DNA of 64,000 bases from Corticimicrobacter sp040137905. GTDB lineage: Bacteria > Pseudomonadota > Gammaproteobacteria > Burkholderiales > Burkholderiaceae_B. Shown here piece after piece: positions 24,327 to 32,816 of the stretch; the first letter of the stretch is position 1, and each line of letters starts with the position of its first letter. The stretch covers positions 62,001 to 126,000 of the forward strand of contig NZ_JBEFDG010000071.1 of the NCBI RefSeq assembly GCF_040137905.1. Reading direction: 5' to 3'. The position numbers were made by a program, and so were the translations under genes. The notes under the pieces were generated by a model. It saw only the letters and a program-made list of their open reading frames with translations, was not told where the DNA came from and ran no database searches.

Positions 24327-25552
24327 GCAGCCCGCAGGTCATGCGTGTGATTCCGCTGGCGCGCATGGCGTCGGCACAGGCGGATGCGCATCAGGGCAGG
24401 CTGCAGATGCACAGTTTGCCACCGCTGTCTCTCTATATTCATGTGCCCTGGTGTGTACGCAAATGCCCTTATTGTGATTTCAACTCGCACCAGGCCGGCG
24501 CAGATTTGCCCGAAGAGGCGTATCTGCAGGCGCTGCAGGCTGATCTGGAAGGAGCGTTGCCCGATATCTGGGGTCGCCAGGTCATCTCTGTCTTCATCGG
24601 CGGCGGTACCCCCAGCCTGCTGTCTGCACAGGCGCTGGACCGCATGCTGGCCATGGTGCGTGCACGCCTGAACCTGCTGCCGGATGCCGAGGTCACGATG
24701 GAGGCCAATCCGGGCACGGTCGAGGCTGCGCGCTTTGCCGCCTATGCGGCCTCCGGCGTCAACCGCATTTCGCTGGGCATTCAGAGTTTCAATGACGTCC
24801 ACTTGCAGGCCCTGGGCCGCGTGCATGACAGCGACCAGGCACGGGCGGCGATCGAGATTGCCCTGCGATTGGTCGGTCGCGTCAATCTGGACCTGATGTA
24901 CGCCTTGCCGGGGCAGAGTGAGGCACAGTGCCGAGCTGATCTTGAAACGGCCCTGGGTAGCGGGGTATCACACCTGTCGCTGTACCACCTGACACTGGAA
25001 CCCAATACCGTATTTGCCAAGTACCCGCCGGTGCTGCCCGACGAGGACAGTGCCGCCGGCATGCAGGAAATGCTGGAGTCGCGCATGGCACAGGCCGGTT
25101 TCGAACGCTATGAAATCTCTGCCTATGCACGGCCGGGCCAGCAGTGTCTGCACAACCGCAACTATTGGGAATTTGGCGACTACCTTGGCATCGGCCCGGG
25201 AGCGCATGGCAAATTGACCTTCCATGACCGTATTGTTCGTCAGGCTCGCCTGAAGCAGCCCCAGAGCTGGATCGATGCCGCGCTGGCGGGGCAAGGAGGG
25301 CATATTGCCGAAATACGCCAGCCAGCGCTGGATGAACTGCCTTTCGAATTCATGCTCAATGCATTGCGCCTGCGTCGCGGGGTTCCGACGGCCTGGTTCG
25401 AGGAGCGTACGGGCATTCCCCTGGCCAACATCGCCAGGATGATGGAAGAGGCCGCCCGCAAGGGGCTGCTGGATACGGATCCGACGCGGCTGATGGCGAC
25501 GCCGCTGGGATGGCGCTTCCTGAACGATCTGCAGGAAATCTTTCTGGCCTGA
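24323..25552 (+). CDS. hemW: radical SAM haem chaperone HemW
   Basis: HemW is a radical S-adenosylmethionine protein once called an oxygen-independent coproporphyrinogen oxidase and now regarded as a haem chaperone. The 409-residue protein has the [4Fe-4S] motif in PWCVRKCPYCDFNSH, the GGGTPSLL glycine-rich motif, and the SAM-binding MEANPGTVEA and NRISLGIQSFN segments, followed by the HemN C-terminal domain (NRNYWEFGDYLGIGPGAHG). The first 30 residues are extra; an in-frame ATG just before SLPPLSLYIHVPWC is an alternative start. It is translationally coupled to rdgB. Confidence 0.93.
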   Translation: MSSPQVMRVIPLARMASAQADAHQGRLQMHSLPPLSLYIHVPWCVRKCPYCDFNSHQAGADLPEEAYLQALQADLEGALPDIWGRQVISVFIGGGTPSLLSAQALDRMLAMVRARLNLLPDAEVTMEANPGTVEAARFAAYAASGVNRISLGIQSFNDVHLQALGRVHDSDQARAAIEIALRLVGRVNLDLMYALPGQSEAQCRADLETALGSGVSHLSLYHLTLEPNTVFAKYPPVLPDEDSAAGMQEMLESRMAQAGFERYEISAYARPGQQCLHNRNYWEFGDYLGIGPGAHGKLTFHDRIVRQARLKQPQSWIDAALAGQGGHIAEIRQPALDELPFEFMLNALRLRRGVPTAWFEERTGIPLANIARMMEEAARKGLLDTDPTRLMATPLGWRFLNDLQEIFLA

Positions 25553-25563
25553 TCCGAAGTGTT

Positions 25564-25578
25564 GCACTAATATGGTGC
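25564..25578 (+). promoter_or_regulatory. NtrC binding site 1 upstream of glnA
   Basis: GCACTA-ATA-TGGTGC matches the NtrC palindrome (GCACYA-N3-TGGTGC) at every conserved position. It is the most upstream of the array, about 157 bases before the inferred sigma54 start point, at typical enhancer distance. Confidence 0.85.
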
Positions 25579-25592
25579 TGCTTGCACTTGCA

Positions 25593-25607
25593 GCACCATT
25601 GTGGTGC
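25593..25607 (+). promoter_or_regulatory. NtrC binding site 2 upstream of glnA
   Basis: GCACCA-TTG-TGGTGC is a perfect palindrome of the NtrC type. Its centre is 29 bases from site 1, about three helical turns, which suits cooperative binding of two NtrC dimers. Confidence 0.88.
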
Positions 25608-25624
25608 TTTCATTGGGTGCCTGT

Positions 25625-25639
25625 GCATGCAGATGGTGC
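25625..25639 (+). promoter_or_regulatory. weak third NtrC-like site upstream of glnA
   Basis: GCATGC-AGA-TGGTGC has one perfect half-site and one weak half-site. Its centre is 32 bases beyond site 2. It could act as a low-affinity site as seen in enteric glnA promoters. Confidence 0.45.
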
Positions 25640-25700
25640 GGGCAATCCTGTCGTGGCCAGAAAAACGCCCGGTTTGATGCATATTCTCCGTTCTTTCAAG

Positions 25701-25717
25701 TTGGCACGCTTTTTGCT
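25701..25717 (+). promoter_or_regulatory. sigma54 (RpoN) promoter of glnA
   Basis: TTGGCACGCTTTTTGCT contains the -24 GG (25703-25704) and -12 GC (25715-25716) at the exact 10-base separation and matches TGGCAC-N5-TTGCW fully. Transcription should start near 25728, giving a leader of about 97 bases before glnA. Confidence 0.9.
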
Positions 25718-25824
25718 TGATAATCTGTGCCTGGGCGCTGAAGCAACATGTTCCAGCCGGAGCATAAGGTGGAAGGCGACCTGCCATCTCACATCCGAAT
25801 CGCTATTTTCTTTATGGAGCTATC

Positions 25825-27237
25825 ATGGCGACCACTCAAGACGTTCTGAAGCAAATCGAGACGCATGAAGTCAAGTTCGTCGATTTCCGCTTCACCGATA
25901 CCATCGGCCGCGAGCACCACGTGACCGTTCCCACCGGCGAAATCGATGAAGGCAAGCTCGAAAGCGGCCAGGCTTTCGACGGTTCCTCGATTCACGGCTG
26001 GAAGGGTATCGAAGCATCCGACATGATGCTTTCGCCCGACCTGAGTACCGCCCGCCTGGATCCGTTCCGTGAAGAAACCACGCTGATCCTGACCTGCGAT
26101 GTGATCGAACCTTCGAACATGCAGGGCTATGATCGTGATCCCCGTTCGCTGGCCAAGCGCGCTGAAGCCTATCTGAAGTCGACCGGCATCGGCGACACGG
26201 CTTTCTTCGGTCCCGAGCCCGAGTTCTTCGTTTTCGATGGCGTGACCTGGGACAGCAACCCGTCCGGCAGCTTCGTCAAGATCCGTTCCGAAGAAGGTGC
26301 CTGGTCCTCCGGCACCGACTATCCCGGTGGCAATATGGGCCATCGTCCCCGCGTCAAGGGCGGCTATTTCCCCGTGCCCCCGACCGATTCGTTCCAGGAT
26401 CTGCGCTCCGAAATGAGCATCCTGCTCGAGCAGCAGGGCGTGCCGGTCGAAATCCACCACCACGAAGTGGCAGGCCCCGGTCAATGTGAAATCGGTACCC
26501 GGTTCAGCACGCTGGTCGAGCGCGCTGACTGGAACCAGATCATGAAATACACGATCTGGAACGTGGCGGCTGCCTATGGCAAGACCGTGACCTTCATGCC
26601 CAAGCCCATCCTCGGCGACAACGGCTCCGGCATGCACGTGCACCAGTCGATCTGGAAAGATGGCCAGAACCTGTTTGCAGGCAACGTCTATGCCGGTCTG
26701 TCCGAGTTTGCGCTGTACTACATCGGCGGCATCATCAAGCACGCCCGCGCACTGAATGCCATCACCAACCCCGGTACCAACTCCTACAAGCGCCTGGTGC
26801 CCGGCTTCGAAGCCCCGGTCAAGCTGGCCTATTCGGCACGCAACCGTTCGGCCTCGATCCGCATTCCCTATGTGGACAGCCCCAAGGCCCGCCGTATCGA
26901 AGCCCGTTTCCCGGATCCCCTGGCCAACCCCTACCTGGCATTCTCGGCCCTGATGATGGCAGGTCTGGACGGTGTGCAGAACAAGATCCACCCCGGTGAT
27001 CCGGCCGACAAGAACCTGTACGATCTGCCGCCGGAAGAGGATGCCAAGATCCCGACCGTGTGCGCATCGCTGGAAGAAGCGCTGGCTGCACTCGACAAGG
27101 ACCGCGAGTTCCTGACCCGTGGCGGTGTGTTCAGCAACGACGCGATCGATGCCTACATCGCCCTCAAGATGGACGAAGTCACGCGCCTGCGCATGACCCC
27201 GCACCCGGTCGAGTTTGATCTGTACTACAGCAACTGA
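25825..27237 (+). CDS. glnA: glutamine synthetase type I
   Basis: GlnA condenses ammonia and glutamate with ATP to make glutamine and is the main ammonia-assimilating enzyme under nitrogen limitation. The 470-residue length is that of the dodecameric GSI-beta class. Visible signatures are FDGSSIHGW, the ATP-binding KPILGDNGSGMHVHQS, and the adenylylation region NLYDLPPEE with Tyr at about residue 399, so control by GlnE adenylylation is expected. GGAG lies 5 bases before the ATG. It heads a glnA-ntrB-ntrC cluster with NtrC sites and a sigma54 promoter upstream, a complete autoregulatory loop. Confidence 0.98.
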   Translation: MATTQDVLKQIETHEVKFVDFRFTDTIGREHHVTVPTGEIDEGKLESGQAFDGSSIHGWKGIEASDMMLSPDLSTARLDPFREETTLILTCDVIEPSNMQGYDRDPRSLAKRAEAYLKSTGIGDTAFFGPEPEFFVFDGVTWDSNPSGSFVKIRSEEGAWSSGTDYPGGNMGHRPRVKGGYFPVPPTDSFQDLRSEMSILLEQQGVPVEIHHHEVAGPGQCEIGTRFSTLVERADWNQIMKYTIWNVAAAYGKTVTFMPKPILGDNGSGMHVHQSIWKDGQNLFAGNVYAGLSEFALYYIGGIIKHARALNAITNPGTNSYKRLVPGFEAPVKLAYSARNRSASIRIPYVDSPKARRIEARFPDPLANPYLAFSALMMAGLDGVQNKIHPGDPADKNLYDLPPEEDAKIPTVCASLEEALAALDKDREFLTRGGVFSNDAIDAYIALKMDEVTRLRMTPHPVEFDLYYSN

Positions 27238-27271
27238 TCCACGCATCACAACCATGACCTGGAGCGATCAA

Positions 27272-28324
27272 ATGAACCTGGATGCGTTTGATCTGCTCGC
27301 TACATCGATCCTGCTGGTCGATGCTCAAGGGGACATCCAGTACGCCAACGGTGCGGCAGAAAATCTGCTGGGCCGTTCGCGCAAGGTCCTGCAAGGCGTG
27401 TCCTGCACCTCGCTGGTGACGGAAAGTGCCGATCTGGACGCATCACTAAAAGAAGCATGCGCCGGTCAATTCATTGACCGGCGCCAGCTCTTCAATCTGC
27501 GCAAGGGTCATGAAACGACGCCGGTGTTTGCGTCCATCGTGGCACTCTATGAACAACCCTGGCCCGTCATGCTCGAGTTGCGGGAAATCGAGCAGCAACT
27601 GCTGGCCGAGCGCAACCAGCAGATGTATGAGCAGGCCGGTAGCAATCGCGAGTTGCTGCGCAATCTCGCGCATGAAGTCAAGAATCCGCTGGGTGGCGTG
27701 CGAGGTGCCGCCCAGTTGCTGGAAGCCGAGTTGGACGATCGCCAGCTCAAGGAATACACGCAGGTCATCATTTCGGAAGCCGATCGGCTGCAATCCCTGG
27801 TGGATCGGCTGCTGGCACCGCAGCGTGCACCGCTGCACTTTGCCATGCTCAACATTCATGAGCTGTGCGAAAAGGCGGCCATGCTGGTGCGTGCCGAGTT
27901 CAGCCAGTACGGGCTGGATATCCGGCGCGATTACGATGCATCGATTCCCGATTTTCCAGGGGACGGCGCACGGCTGATGCAGGTGCTGCTCAACGTGATC
28001 CGCAATGCGGCACAGGTCCTGTGCGAACAGGAACCACCAGGCGGCCTGATCACGCTGCGTACCCGCGTGGCACGCCAGCAGGTGCTGATGGATCGTCGAC
28101 ATCGGCTGGTTCTGGTGGTATCTGTCATCGACAATGGGCCCGGCGTACCTCCTGAAATCCAGGAGCGCGTATTCCATCCCCTGGTCACAGGTCGAGCCAG
28201 TGGTACCGGCCTGGGCCTAAACCTGGCGCAGGACTTCGTGCAGCAACATGGCGGTGTGGTCGAGTTCGAGTCCGAGCCGGGCCATACCGAATTCAGAATA
28301 CTTTTACCCATGGAGCGGCCATGA
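27272..28324 (+). CDS. glnL: nitrogen regulation sensor kinase NtrB
   Basis: NtrB (GlnL) is a cytosolic histidine kinase/phosphatase that, under PII control, phosphorylates NtrC when nitrogen is scarce. The 350-residue protein has a PAS domain (about residues 5-115), a dimerisation/phosphoacceptor box NLAHEVKNPLGG with His at about residue 134, and an ATPase domain with N box LNVIRNAAQ, the VIDNGPGVPP G1 box and GTGLGLNLAQDF. The ATG at 27272 is chosen because GGAG lies 7 bases before it; an ATG at 27254 is in frame but lacks this. It follows glnA by 34 bases and overlaps ntrC by four bases. Confidence 0.95.
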   Translation: MNLDAFDLLATSILLVDAQGDIQYANGAAENLLGRSRKVLQGVSCTSLVTESADLDASLKEACAGQFIDRRQLFNLRKGHETTPVFASIVALYEQPWPVMLELREIEQQLLAERNQQMYEQAGSNRELLRNLAHEVKNPLGGVRGAAQLLEAELDDRQLKEYTQVIISEADRLQSLVDRLLAPQRAPLHFAMLNIHELCEKAAMLVRAEFSQYGLDIRRDYDASIPDFPGDGARLMQVLLNVIRNAAQVLCEQEPPGGLITLRTRVARQQVLMDRRHRLVLVVSVIDNGPGVPPEIQERVFHPLVTGRASGTGLGLNLAQDFVQQHGGVVEFESEPGHTEFRILLPMERP

Positions 28325-29853
28325 ATACTGTATGGATCGTGGATGATGACCAGGCTATCCGATGGGTTCTGGAAAAATCCCTGATGCGGGCCGGTATCGA
28401 GTCCCGCAGCTTTTCCGATGCGGCATCGGTGCTCAAGGCCCTGGCTGAACTGCCAGGCCACGACCATCCCGGCGCACTGATTTCGGATATCCGGATGCCC
28501 GGAGAATCGGGACTGAATCTGCTGGAACGACTCAAGCGGGAATATCCTGATCTGCCTGTCATCATCATGACGGCCTATACCGACCTGGACAGCACGGTGG
28601 CGGCATTCCAGGGCGGTGCCTTCGATTACCTGGCCAAGCCATTCGATGTCAACGAGGCAGTCGCACTGATCCGCCGAGCACTGAACGAGGCGGCCCTCAA
28701 TCACCAGGACGCCGAGGACGGCAGTGGCCCGAACGGCGGCACCGAATCCAGTGATGCCGGCAACGTCTCCGGTACGTTCCTGCTGGGCAAGGCTCCGGCG
28801 ATGCAGGAAGTGTTTCGCGCCATCGGACGCCTGGCACCTTCGCGTGCCAGCGTGCTCATCACCGGCGAATCCGGAACCGGCAAGGAACTGGTGGCGCGTG
28901 CCCTGCACGGACATGGCGCACGCTCCGGGCGGCCTTTCATTGCCCTGAATACCGCTGCCATCCCGCGCGACCTGCTGGAAGCCGAACTGTTCGGCCACGA
29001 GCGCGGGGCCTTTACCGGCGCCAATTCGCTGCGCCGTGGCCGCTTCGAGGAAGCCGATGGCGGTACGCTGTTCCTCGATGAAATCGGCGACATGCCGCTG
29101 GAACTGCAGACCCGCCTGCTGCGGGTGCTGTCGGAAGGCAGCTTCTACCGGATCGGTGGTACCCAGCCGGTGCAGGTCGATGTCCGCATTGTCGCCGCCA
29201 CGCACCAGCCGCTCGAAACACGCGTCGCTGAAGGCAAGTTTCGCGAAGACCTGTTCCACCGCCTGAACGTGATCCGGCTGCGCCTGCCGCCACTGCGAGA
29301 GCGGGCCGAGGATATTCCCGAACTGACGGCACATTTTCTGGCCATCAGCGCGCGGACGCTGGGCGTGCCGGTGCGCCAGCTCAGCCCGGCTGCGATGGAA
29401 GCGCTCTGCGCCTACCCATTTCCGGGCAATGTGCGCCAGCTCGAGAATTTCTGCCACTGGTTGACCGTGATGGCCCCAAGCCAGATCGTCGAAGTGCATG
29501 ACCTGCCGCCGGAAGTGCGCAGCAGCCTGCCGATCCTTCCCGGTCAGATCGCTGACGGCCAGGTGCCGCCTCAAACCGGCGGAGGGCAGGCCGGACGTGC
29601 CGATACGGTACGGGAAGCCATCCGCAGTGTCCATGGCCTGCCGGACTGGCACGACATGGTGACCCAGGAGGCCCGGACACGGTTGCAGCGCGGCGAGCCT
29701 GCCGTCATGCAGAGCATGACCCGGGAATTCGAACGCCTGGTGCTGGCAGCCGGACTCGAGCATTGCCGAAATCGCCGCGTCGAGGCGGCCAGTCGGCTGG
29801 GATTGGGGCGCAACACCATTACCCGCAAGCTGCGTGAACTGGACATGGAATGA
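28321..29853 (+). CDS. glnG: nitrogen regulator NtrC (sigma54-dependent activator)
   Basis: NtrC (GlnG) is the response regulator that activates sigma54 promoters of nitrogen-scavenging genes. The 510-residue protein has a receiver domain with the phosphoacceptor Asp at residue 56 (SDIRMPGES) and conserved Lys in LAKPFD, an AAA+ domain with Walker A GESGTGKE, the sigma54-contacting GAFTGA loop and Walker B LFLDEIGDMP, and a C-terminal Fis-type helix-turn-helix (NRRVEAASRLGLGRNTITRK). It overlaps ntrB and probably shares the glnA promoter. The NtrC sites upstream of glnA are its likely targets. Confidence 0.97.
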   Translation: MNTVWIVDDDQAIRWVLEKSLMRAGIESRSFSDAASVLKALAELPGHDHPGALISDIRMPGESGLNLLERLKREYPDLPVIIMTAYTDLDSTVAAFQGGAFDYLAKPFDVNEAVALIRRALNEAALNHQDAEDGSGPNGGTESSDAGNVSGTFLLGKAPAMQEVFRAIGRLAPSRASVLITGESGTGKELVARALHGHGARSGRPFIALNTAAIPRDLLEAELFGHERGAFTGANSLRRGRFEEADGGTLFLDEIGDMPLELQTRLLRVLSEGSFYRIGGTQPVQVDVRIVAATHQPLETRVAEGKFREDLFHRLNVIRLRLPPLRERAEDIPELTAHFLAISARTLGVPVRQLSPAAMEALCAYPFPGNVRQLENFCHWLTVMAPSQIVEVHDLPPEVRSSLPILPGQIADGQVPPQTGGGQAGRADTVREAIRSVHGLPDWHDMVTQEARTRLQRGEPAVMQSMTREFERLVLAAGLEHCRNRRVEAASRLGLGRNTITRKLRELDME

Positions 29854-29875
29854 GTACGGCATGCAGGGTTGAGCG

Positions 29876-30322
29876 ATGATCCGGGCACTTGCAGAGACTG
29901 ACGTAGAGTCGGTGCTGGATGTATGGCTGTCAGCATCCGTCGCGGCGCATGACTTCGTCGATCCTGAATTCTGGCGTGCGCAGCTGGAAAACATGCGCAA
30001 TCTATACCTGCCGGCCGCAGCCGTATATGTCTATGAAGAGCATTCGCAGGTGATCGGATTTTATGCACTGCTTGGGGATGATCGGCTGGCCGCGATTTTC
30101 GTGGTGCCTGGCATGCAGGGGCGGGGAGTCGGAAGTGCCCTGATGGTACATGCCATGGCTGGCAAAGCCCGCATGACACTTTCTGTCTACAAGGCCAACG
30201 AGGCCAGTGTCCGCTTCTATCAATCCCACGGATTCGTGATCGTTCACGAGCAGCGTGAGGAAATCACCGGCCAGGACGAATATGTCATGCACGCCGGTGG
30301 TGATGGGCCGCACAACCCCTAG
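29876..30322 (+). CDS. GNAT-family N-acetyltransferase
   Basis: A 148-residue acetyltransferase of the GNAT fold. It starts MIRALAETDVESVLDVW, has the acetyl-CoA-binding motif A in FVVPGMQGRGVGSALMVHA, and motif B in VYKANEASVRFYQSHGFV. The layout resembles YjaB/YafP-type enzymes; the acceptor is unknown. It begins 23 bases after ntrC on the same strand and may be read through from the nitrogen operon. The last four bases overlap the end of the converging ABC transporter gene. Confidence 0.9.
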   Translation: MIRALAETDVESVLDVWLSASVAAHDFVDPEFWRAQLENMRNLYLPAAAVYVYEEHSQVIGFYALLGDDRLAAIFVVPGMQGRGVGSALMVHAMAGKARMTLSVYKANEASVRFYQSHGFVIVHEQREEITGQDEYVMHAGGDGPHNP

Positions 30323-31149
30323 GCCAATATGCCCTGGCTGTCGCTACTTTCCTGAGCTGCAACCTCCGGGCGCGCGCGCTGGAAGATCTCGTTGCGCCGA
30401 TCCTCCAGCGCATCGCCGTGGCGGATGAAGCGCCTGACATAATCGCTGGCAGGGTGGTGGTGCAGCCCGTAAGGGGTATCCCACTGCACGATCCTGCCTT
30501 CATGCATCAGCCCGACCGAATCCGAGATAGCGAAGGCCTCGGCCTGACTGTGGGTGACGAGCAGCGCGGTGGTGCCGGTTTCCTTGAGGATGTCGCGTAC
30601 TTCAAAAGCCAGTCTCTCGCGGGTATGGATATCGAGGCTGGAAAAGGGTTCGTCGAGCAACAGCAGGCGAGGGCTCGGTGCCATGGCGCGAGCCAGTGCA
30701 ATGCGTTGCTGCTGCCCGCCGGACAGTTCGTGCGGGTATTTGTCCAGGCTGTGCTCGAGGCCGACGAGCCGGGCCATTTCGGCAATCCTGTCTGCACGCT
30801 GCACGGCTGGCAGGCGTCGGATGCCGAAGCCGATGTTGGCCCGGATGTCCAGATGAGGAAACAGGGCATAGTCCTGGAACATCATGCCGATGCGCCGCTG
30901 CTCTGGCGGAACGAAACAGCCATCATTCACCAGTTCCTGCCCGTCAAGCACGATACGGCCCGAGCGTGGCATGTCGAGGCCTGCCACGGCCCGCAGGATG
31001 GTTGTCTTGCCGCAGCCGGATTCGCCCAGCAGACTGGCGATTTCCCCTTGCTCGAGACTCAGGTCCAGGTCATGCACCACGCTGTGCCAGCGCGACCGTC
31101 CATTGGGATAGGCCAGGTGCAGATGTTCAAGGGTGAGATAGGAAGGCAT
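30319..31149 (-). CDS. fbpC: Fe(III) ABC transporter ATP-binding protein
   Basis: The ATPase subunit of a ferric-iron importer, bound to the cytosolic face of the permease. The 276-residue protein has Walker A GESGCGKTT, the signature ELSGGQQQRIALARA, Walker B LLLLDEPFSSLD and the switch His in LLVTHSQAEA. The C-terminal extension is short compared with sugar-type ATPases of this family. The start at 31149 (MPSYLTLEHLHLAY) is chosen over an extended frame because homologous sequence begins here; it lies 16 bases after the permease stop. Iron as substrate is inferred from the operon. Confidence 0.92.
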   Translation of the reverse strand: MPSYLTLEHLHLAYPNGRSRWHSVVHDLDLSLEQGEIASLLGESGCGKTTILRAVAGLDMPRSGRIVLDGQELVNDGCFVPPEQRRIGMMFQDYALFPHLDIRANIGFGIRRLPAVQRADRIAEMARLVGLEHSLDKYPHELSGGQQQRIALARAMAPSPRLLLLDEPFSSLDIHTRERLAFEVRDILKETGTTALLVTHSQAEAFAISDSVGLMHEGRIVQWDTPYGLHHHPASDYVRRFIRHGDALEDRRNEIFQRARPEVAAQESSDSQGILA

Positions 31150-31165
31150 GAGGTGAGGATCGCGG

Positions 31166-32815
31166 TTAGGGCGCAGGACGATTGACCCTGGCCAGCAGGA
31201 TGACGGGCAGCAGGCCGGCCAGTACGATGCCCAGTGCCGCAATGGCACCTTCTTCGTACGTGCCGCGTGCGGCTTCGGCATACAGCCAGGTGGCCAGGGT
31301 ATCGAAATTGAGTGGTCGCAGCAGCAGAGTAGCCGGCAATTCCTTCATGGTGTCGACAAACACCAGCAGGGCCGCTGCAGCAATCGCCGGCCAGAGTTGC
31401 GGCAGGTGTATGCGACGCAGCAGTCCGCCGGGACGCTCGCCCAGTGTGGCGGCCGCATGGTCGAGTGAGCGGGGAATGCGCTCCAGGCCGGATTCGATGC
31501 CGCCTACGGCAATCGCCATGAAGCGCAACATGTAGATGATGACCAGGCCGCCCATGGAGCCCATGAGAATCAATTGCGGCGCACGGTCGTTCCATAGTCC
31601 CAGCAGTCCGGACAGGGCATGATCGAATGCTACCAGCGGTGCCAGCAGGCCAATGGCAAGTACCGTACCGGGTATTGCATAGCCAAGGCTGGCAAAGCGA
31701 GCGGCCAGTCCGGCGGAGGATGTGCCGCCGCTGCGCCAGGCACCGCGTCCGGCCCAGGCGACCAGCAACCCGCAGGCAACGGTCAGTACGGTCGCCAGCG
31801 CCGAGACCTGCAGCGTGTTGGCGAGGCTGTCGAACAACTGGCGTGAAGGAAGCTCATGCTGCAGGCGCTTGAATGTTTCGTGCAGCAGATGCAGGGCCGG
31901 CGCGGCGAACCCGAGAACGACAGGCAGCAGGCAGGCCAGCAAGGCCAGCAGGCCGGCCCTGCGGCTCAGACGTATCGGGCGCAGGGGTTGCGCACGCCGT
32001 GCCGTGGCAAAGCGCTGGTGCCGGCGGCCGTGGCGTTCCAGCAGGATGAGTGCCAGTACAAGTACCAGCATGACCAGTGCGATCTGTGCCGCACCCGGCA
32101 GGTCGGAGCGCGAGATCCAGGTGCTGTAGATCGCCACGGTCACGGTCTGCACGCCCAGGAACTCGGAGGCACCGATGTCGTTCATGGCTTCCAGCAACGC
32201 CAGGCTGACGCCGACCGCAATGGCTGGACGCGCCAGCGGCAGGGCCACCCGGACAAAAACGGTCAGTGGCCGGGCACCCAGCATGCGTGCGGCCTCGATA
32301 AGGCTGGCGGCCTGGGTCTGGAACATGATCCGGGTCGTCAGGTAAACATAGGGGTAAAGCACGAAACCGAGTACCAGGATGCAGCCCGTCAGTGATCGGA
32401 TATCCGGTAGCCGGAGTCCTCTTGGGCTGTCGATGCCCAGGGCGGCACGAAGGGTACCCTGTATGGGCCCAAGCGGGTGCATCAGGTCCACATACGAAAA
32501 CGCGATGATGTAGGAGGGAACGGCCAGCGGCAGCAGCAATGCCCACGAAAGGATGCGCCGTCCAGGAAAATCATAGGCCGTGACCAGCCAGGCGGTGACG
32601 GTGCCCAGCAGGGTCACGATCACACCCACAGCCAATAGCAGGATCAGCGTATTGGAAAGCGCTTCGGGCAGTACGTGGCTGGCCAGGTGTGCCCAATGCG
32701 CCGGATTGCCGGACAGGGCCGAAACAGCCAGCGAAACAATGGGAATCAGGACACAGGCGGCGATCAGCACGGGTGGCACCTGCCACCCGTGGCGCGAGAG
32801 ACGGGACAGTGACAC
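31166..32815 (-). CDS. fbpB: Fe(III) ABC transporter permease (two-module)
   Basis: An inner-membrane permease of 549 residues made of two fused halves, each with about six membrane helices, as usual for FbpB/SfuB. The cytosolic EAA-type loops appear as SLIEAARMLGARPLTVFVRVALPLARP in the first half and SLDHAAATLGERPGGLLRRIHLPQLWPAI in the second, here quoted only as positions about 200-226 and 463-491. The start is the GTG at 32815, one base after the stop of the binding-protein gene; a longer open frame upstream overlaps that gene and is not credible. Order binding protein, permease, ATPase is standard. Confidence 0.92.
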   Translation of the reverse strand: MSLSRLSRHGWQVPPVLIAACVLIPIVSLAVSALSGNPAHWAHLASHVLPEALSNTLILLLAVGVIVTLLGTVTAWLVTAYDFPGRRILSWALLLPLAVPSYIIAFSYVDLMHPLGPIQGTLRAALGIDSPRGLRLPDIRSLTGCILVLGFVLYPYVYLTTRIMFQTQAASLIEAARMLGARPLTVFVRVALPLARPAIAVGVSLALLEAMNDIGASEFLGVQTVTVAIYSTWISRSDLPGAAQIALVMLVLVLALILLERHGRRHQRFATARRAQPLRPIRLSRRAGLLALLACLLPVVLGFAAPALHLLHETFKRLQHELPSRQLFDSLANTLQVSALATVLTVACGLLVAWAGRGAWRSGGTSSAGLAARFASLGYAIPGTVLAIGLLAPLVAFDHALSGLLGLWNDRAPQLILMGSMGGLVIIYMLRFMAIAVGGIESGLERIPRSLDHAAATLGERPGGLLRRIHLPQLWPAIAAAALLVFVDTMKELPATLLLRPLNFDTLATWLYAEAARGTYEEGAIAALGIVLAGLLPVILLARVNRPAP

Positions 32816-32816
32816 G

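Noticed and set aside
25789..27255. 488-codon open frame on the minus strand opposite glnA
   Set aside because: It is an antisense shadow of a highly conserved gene with strong codon bias. It lacks a family match and a ribosome-binding site.
27931..30000. 689-codon open frame on the minus strand opposite ntrB/ntrC
   Set aside because: Both sense genes have full catalytic motifs; the antisense product has none and spans two genes and their overlap.
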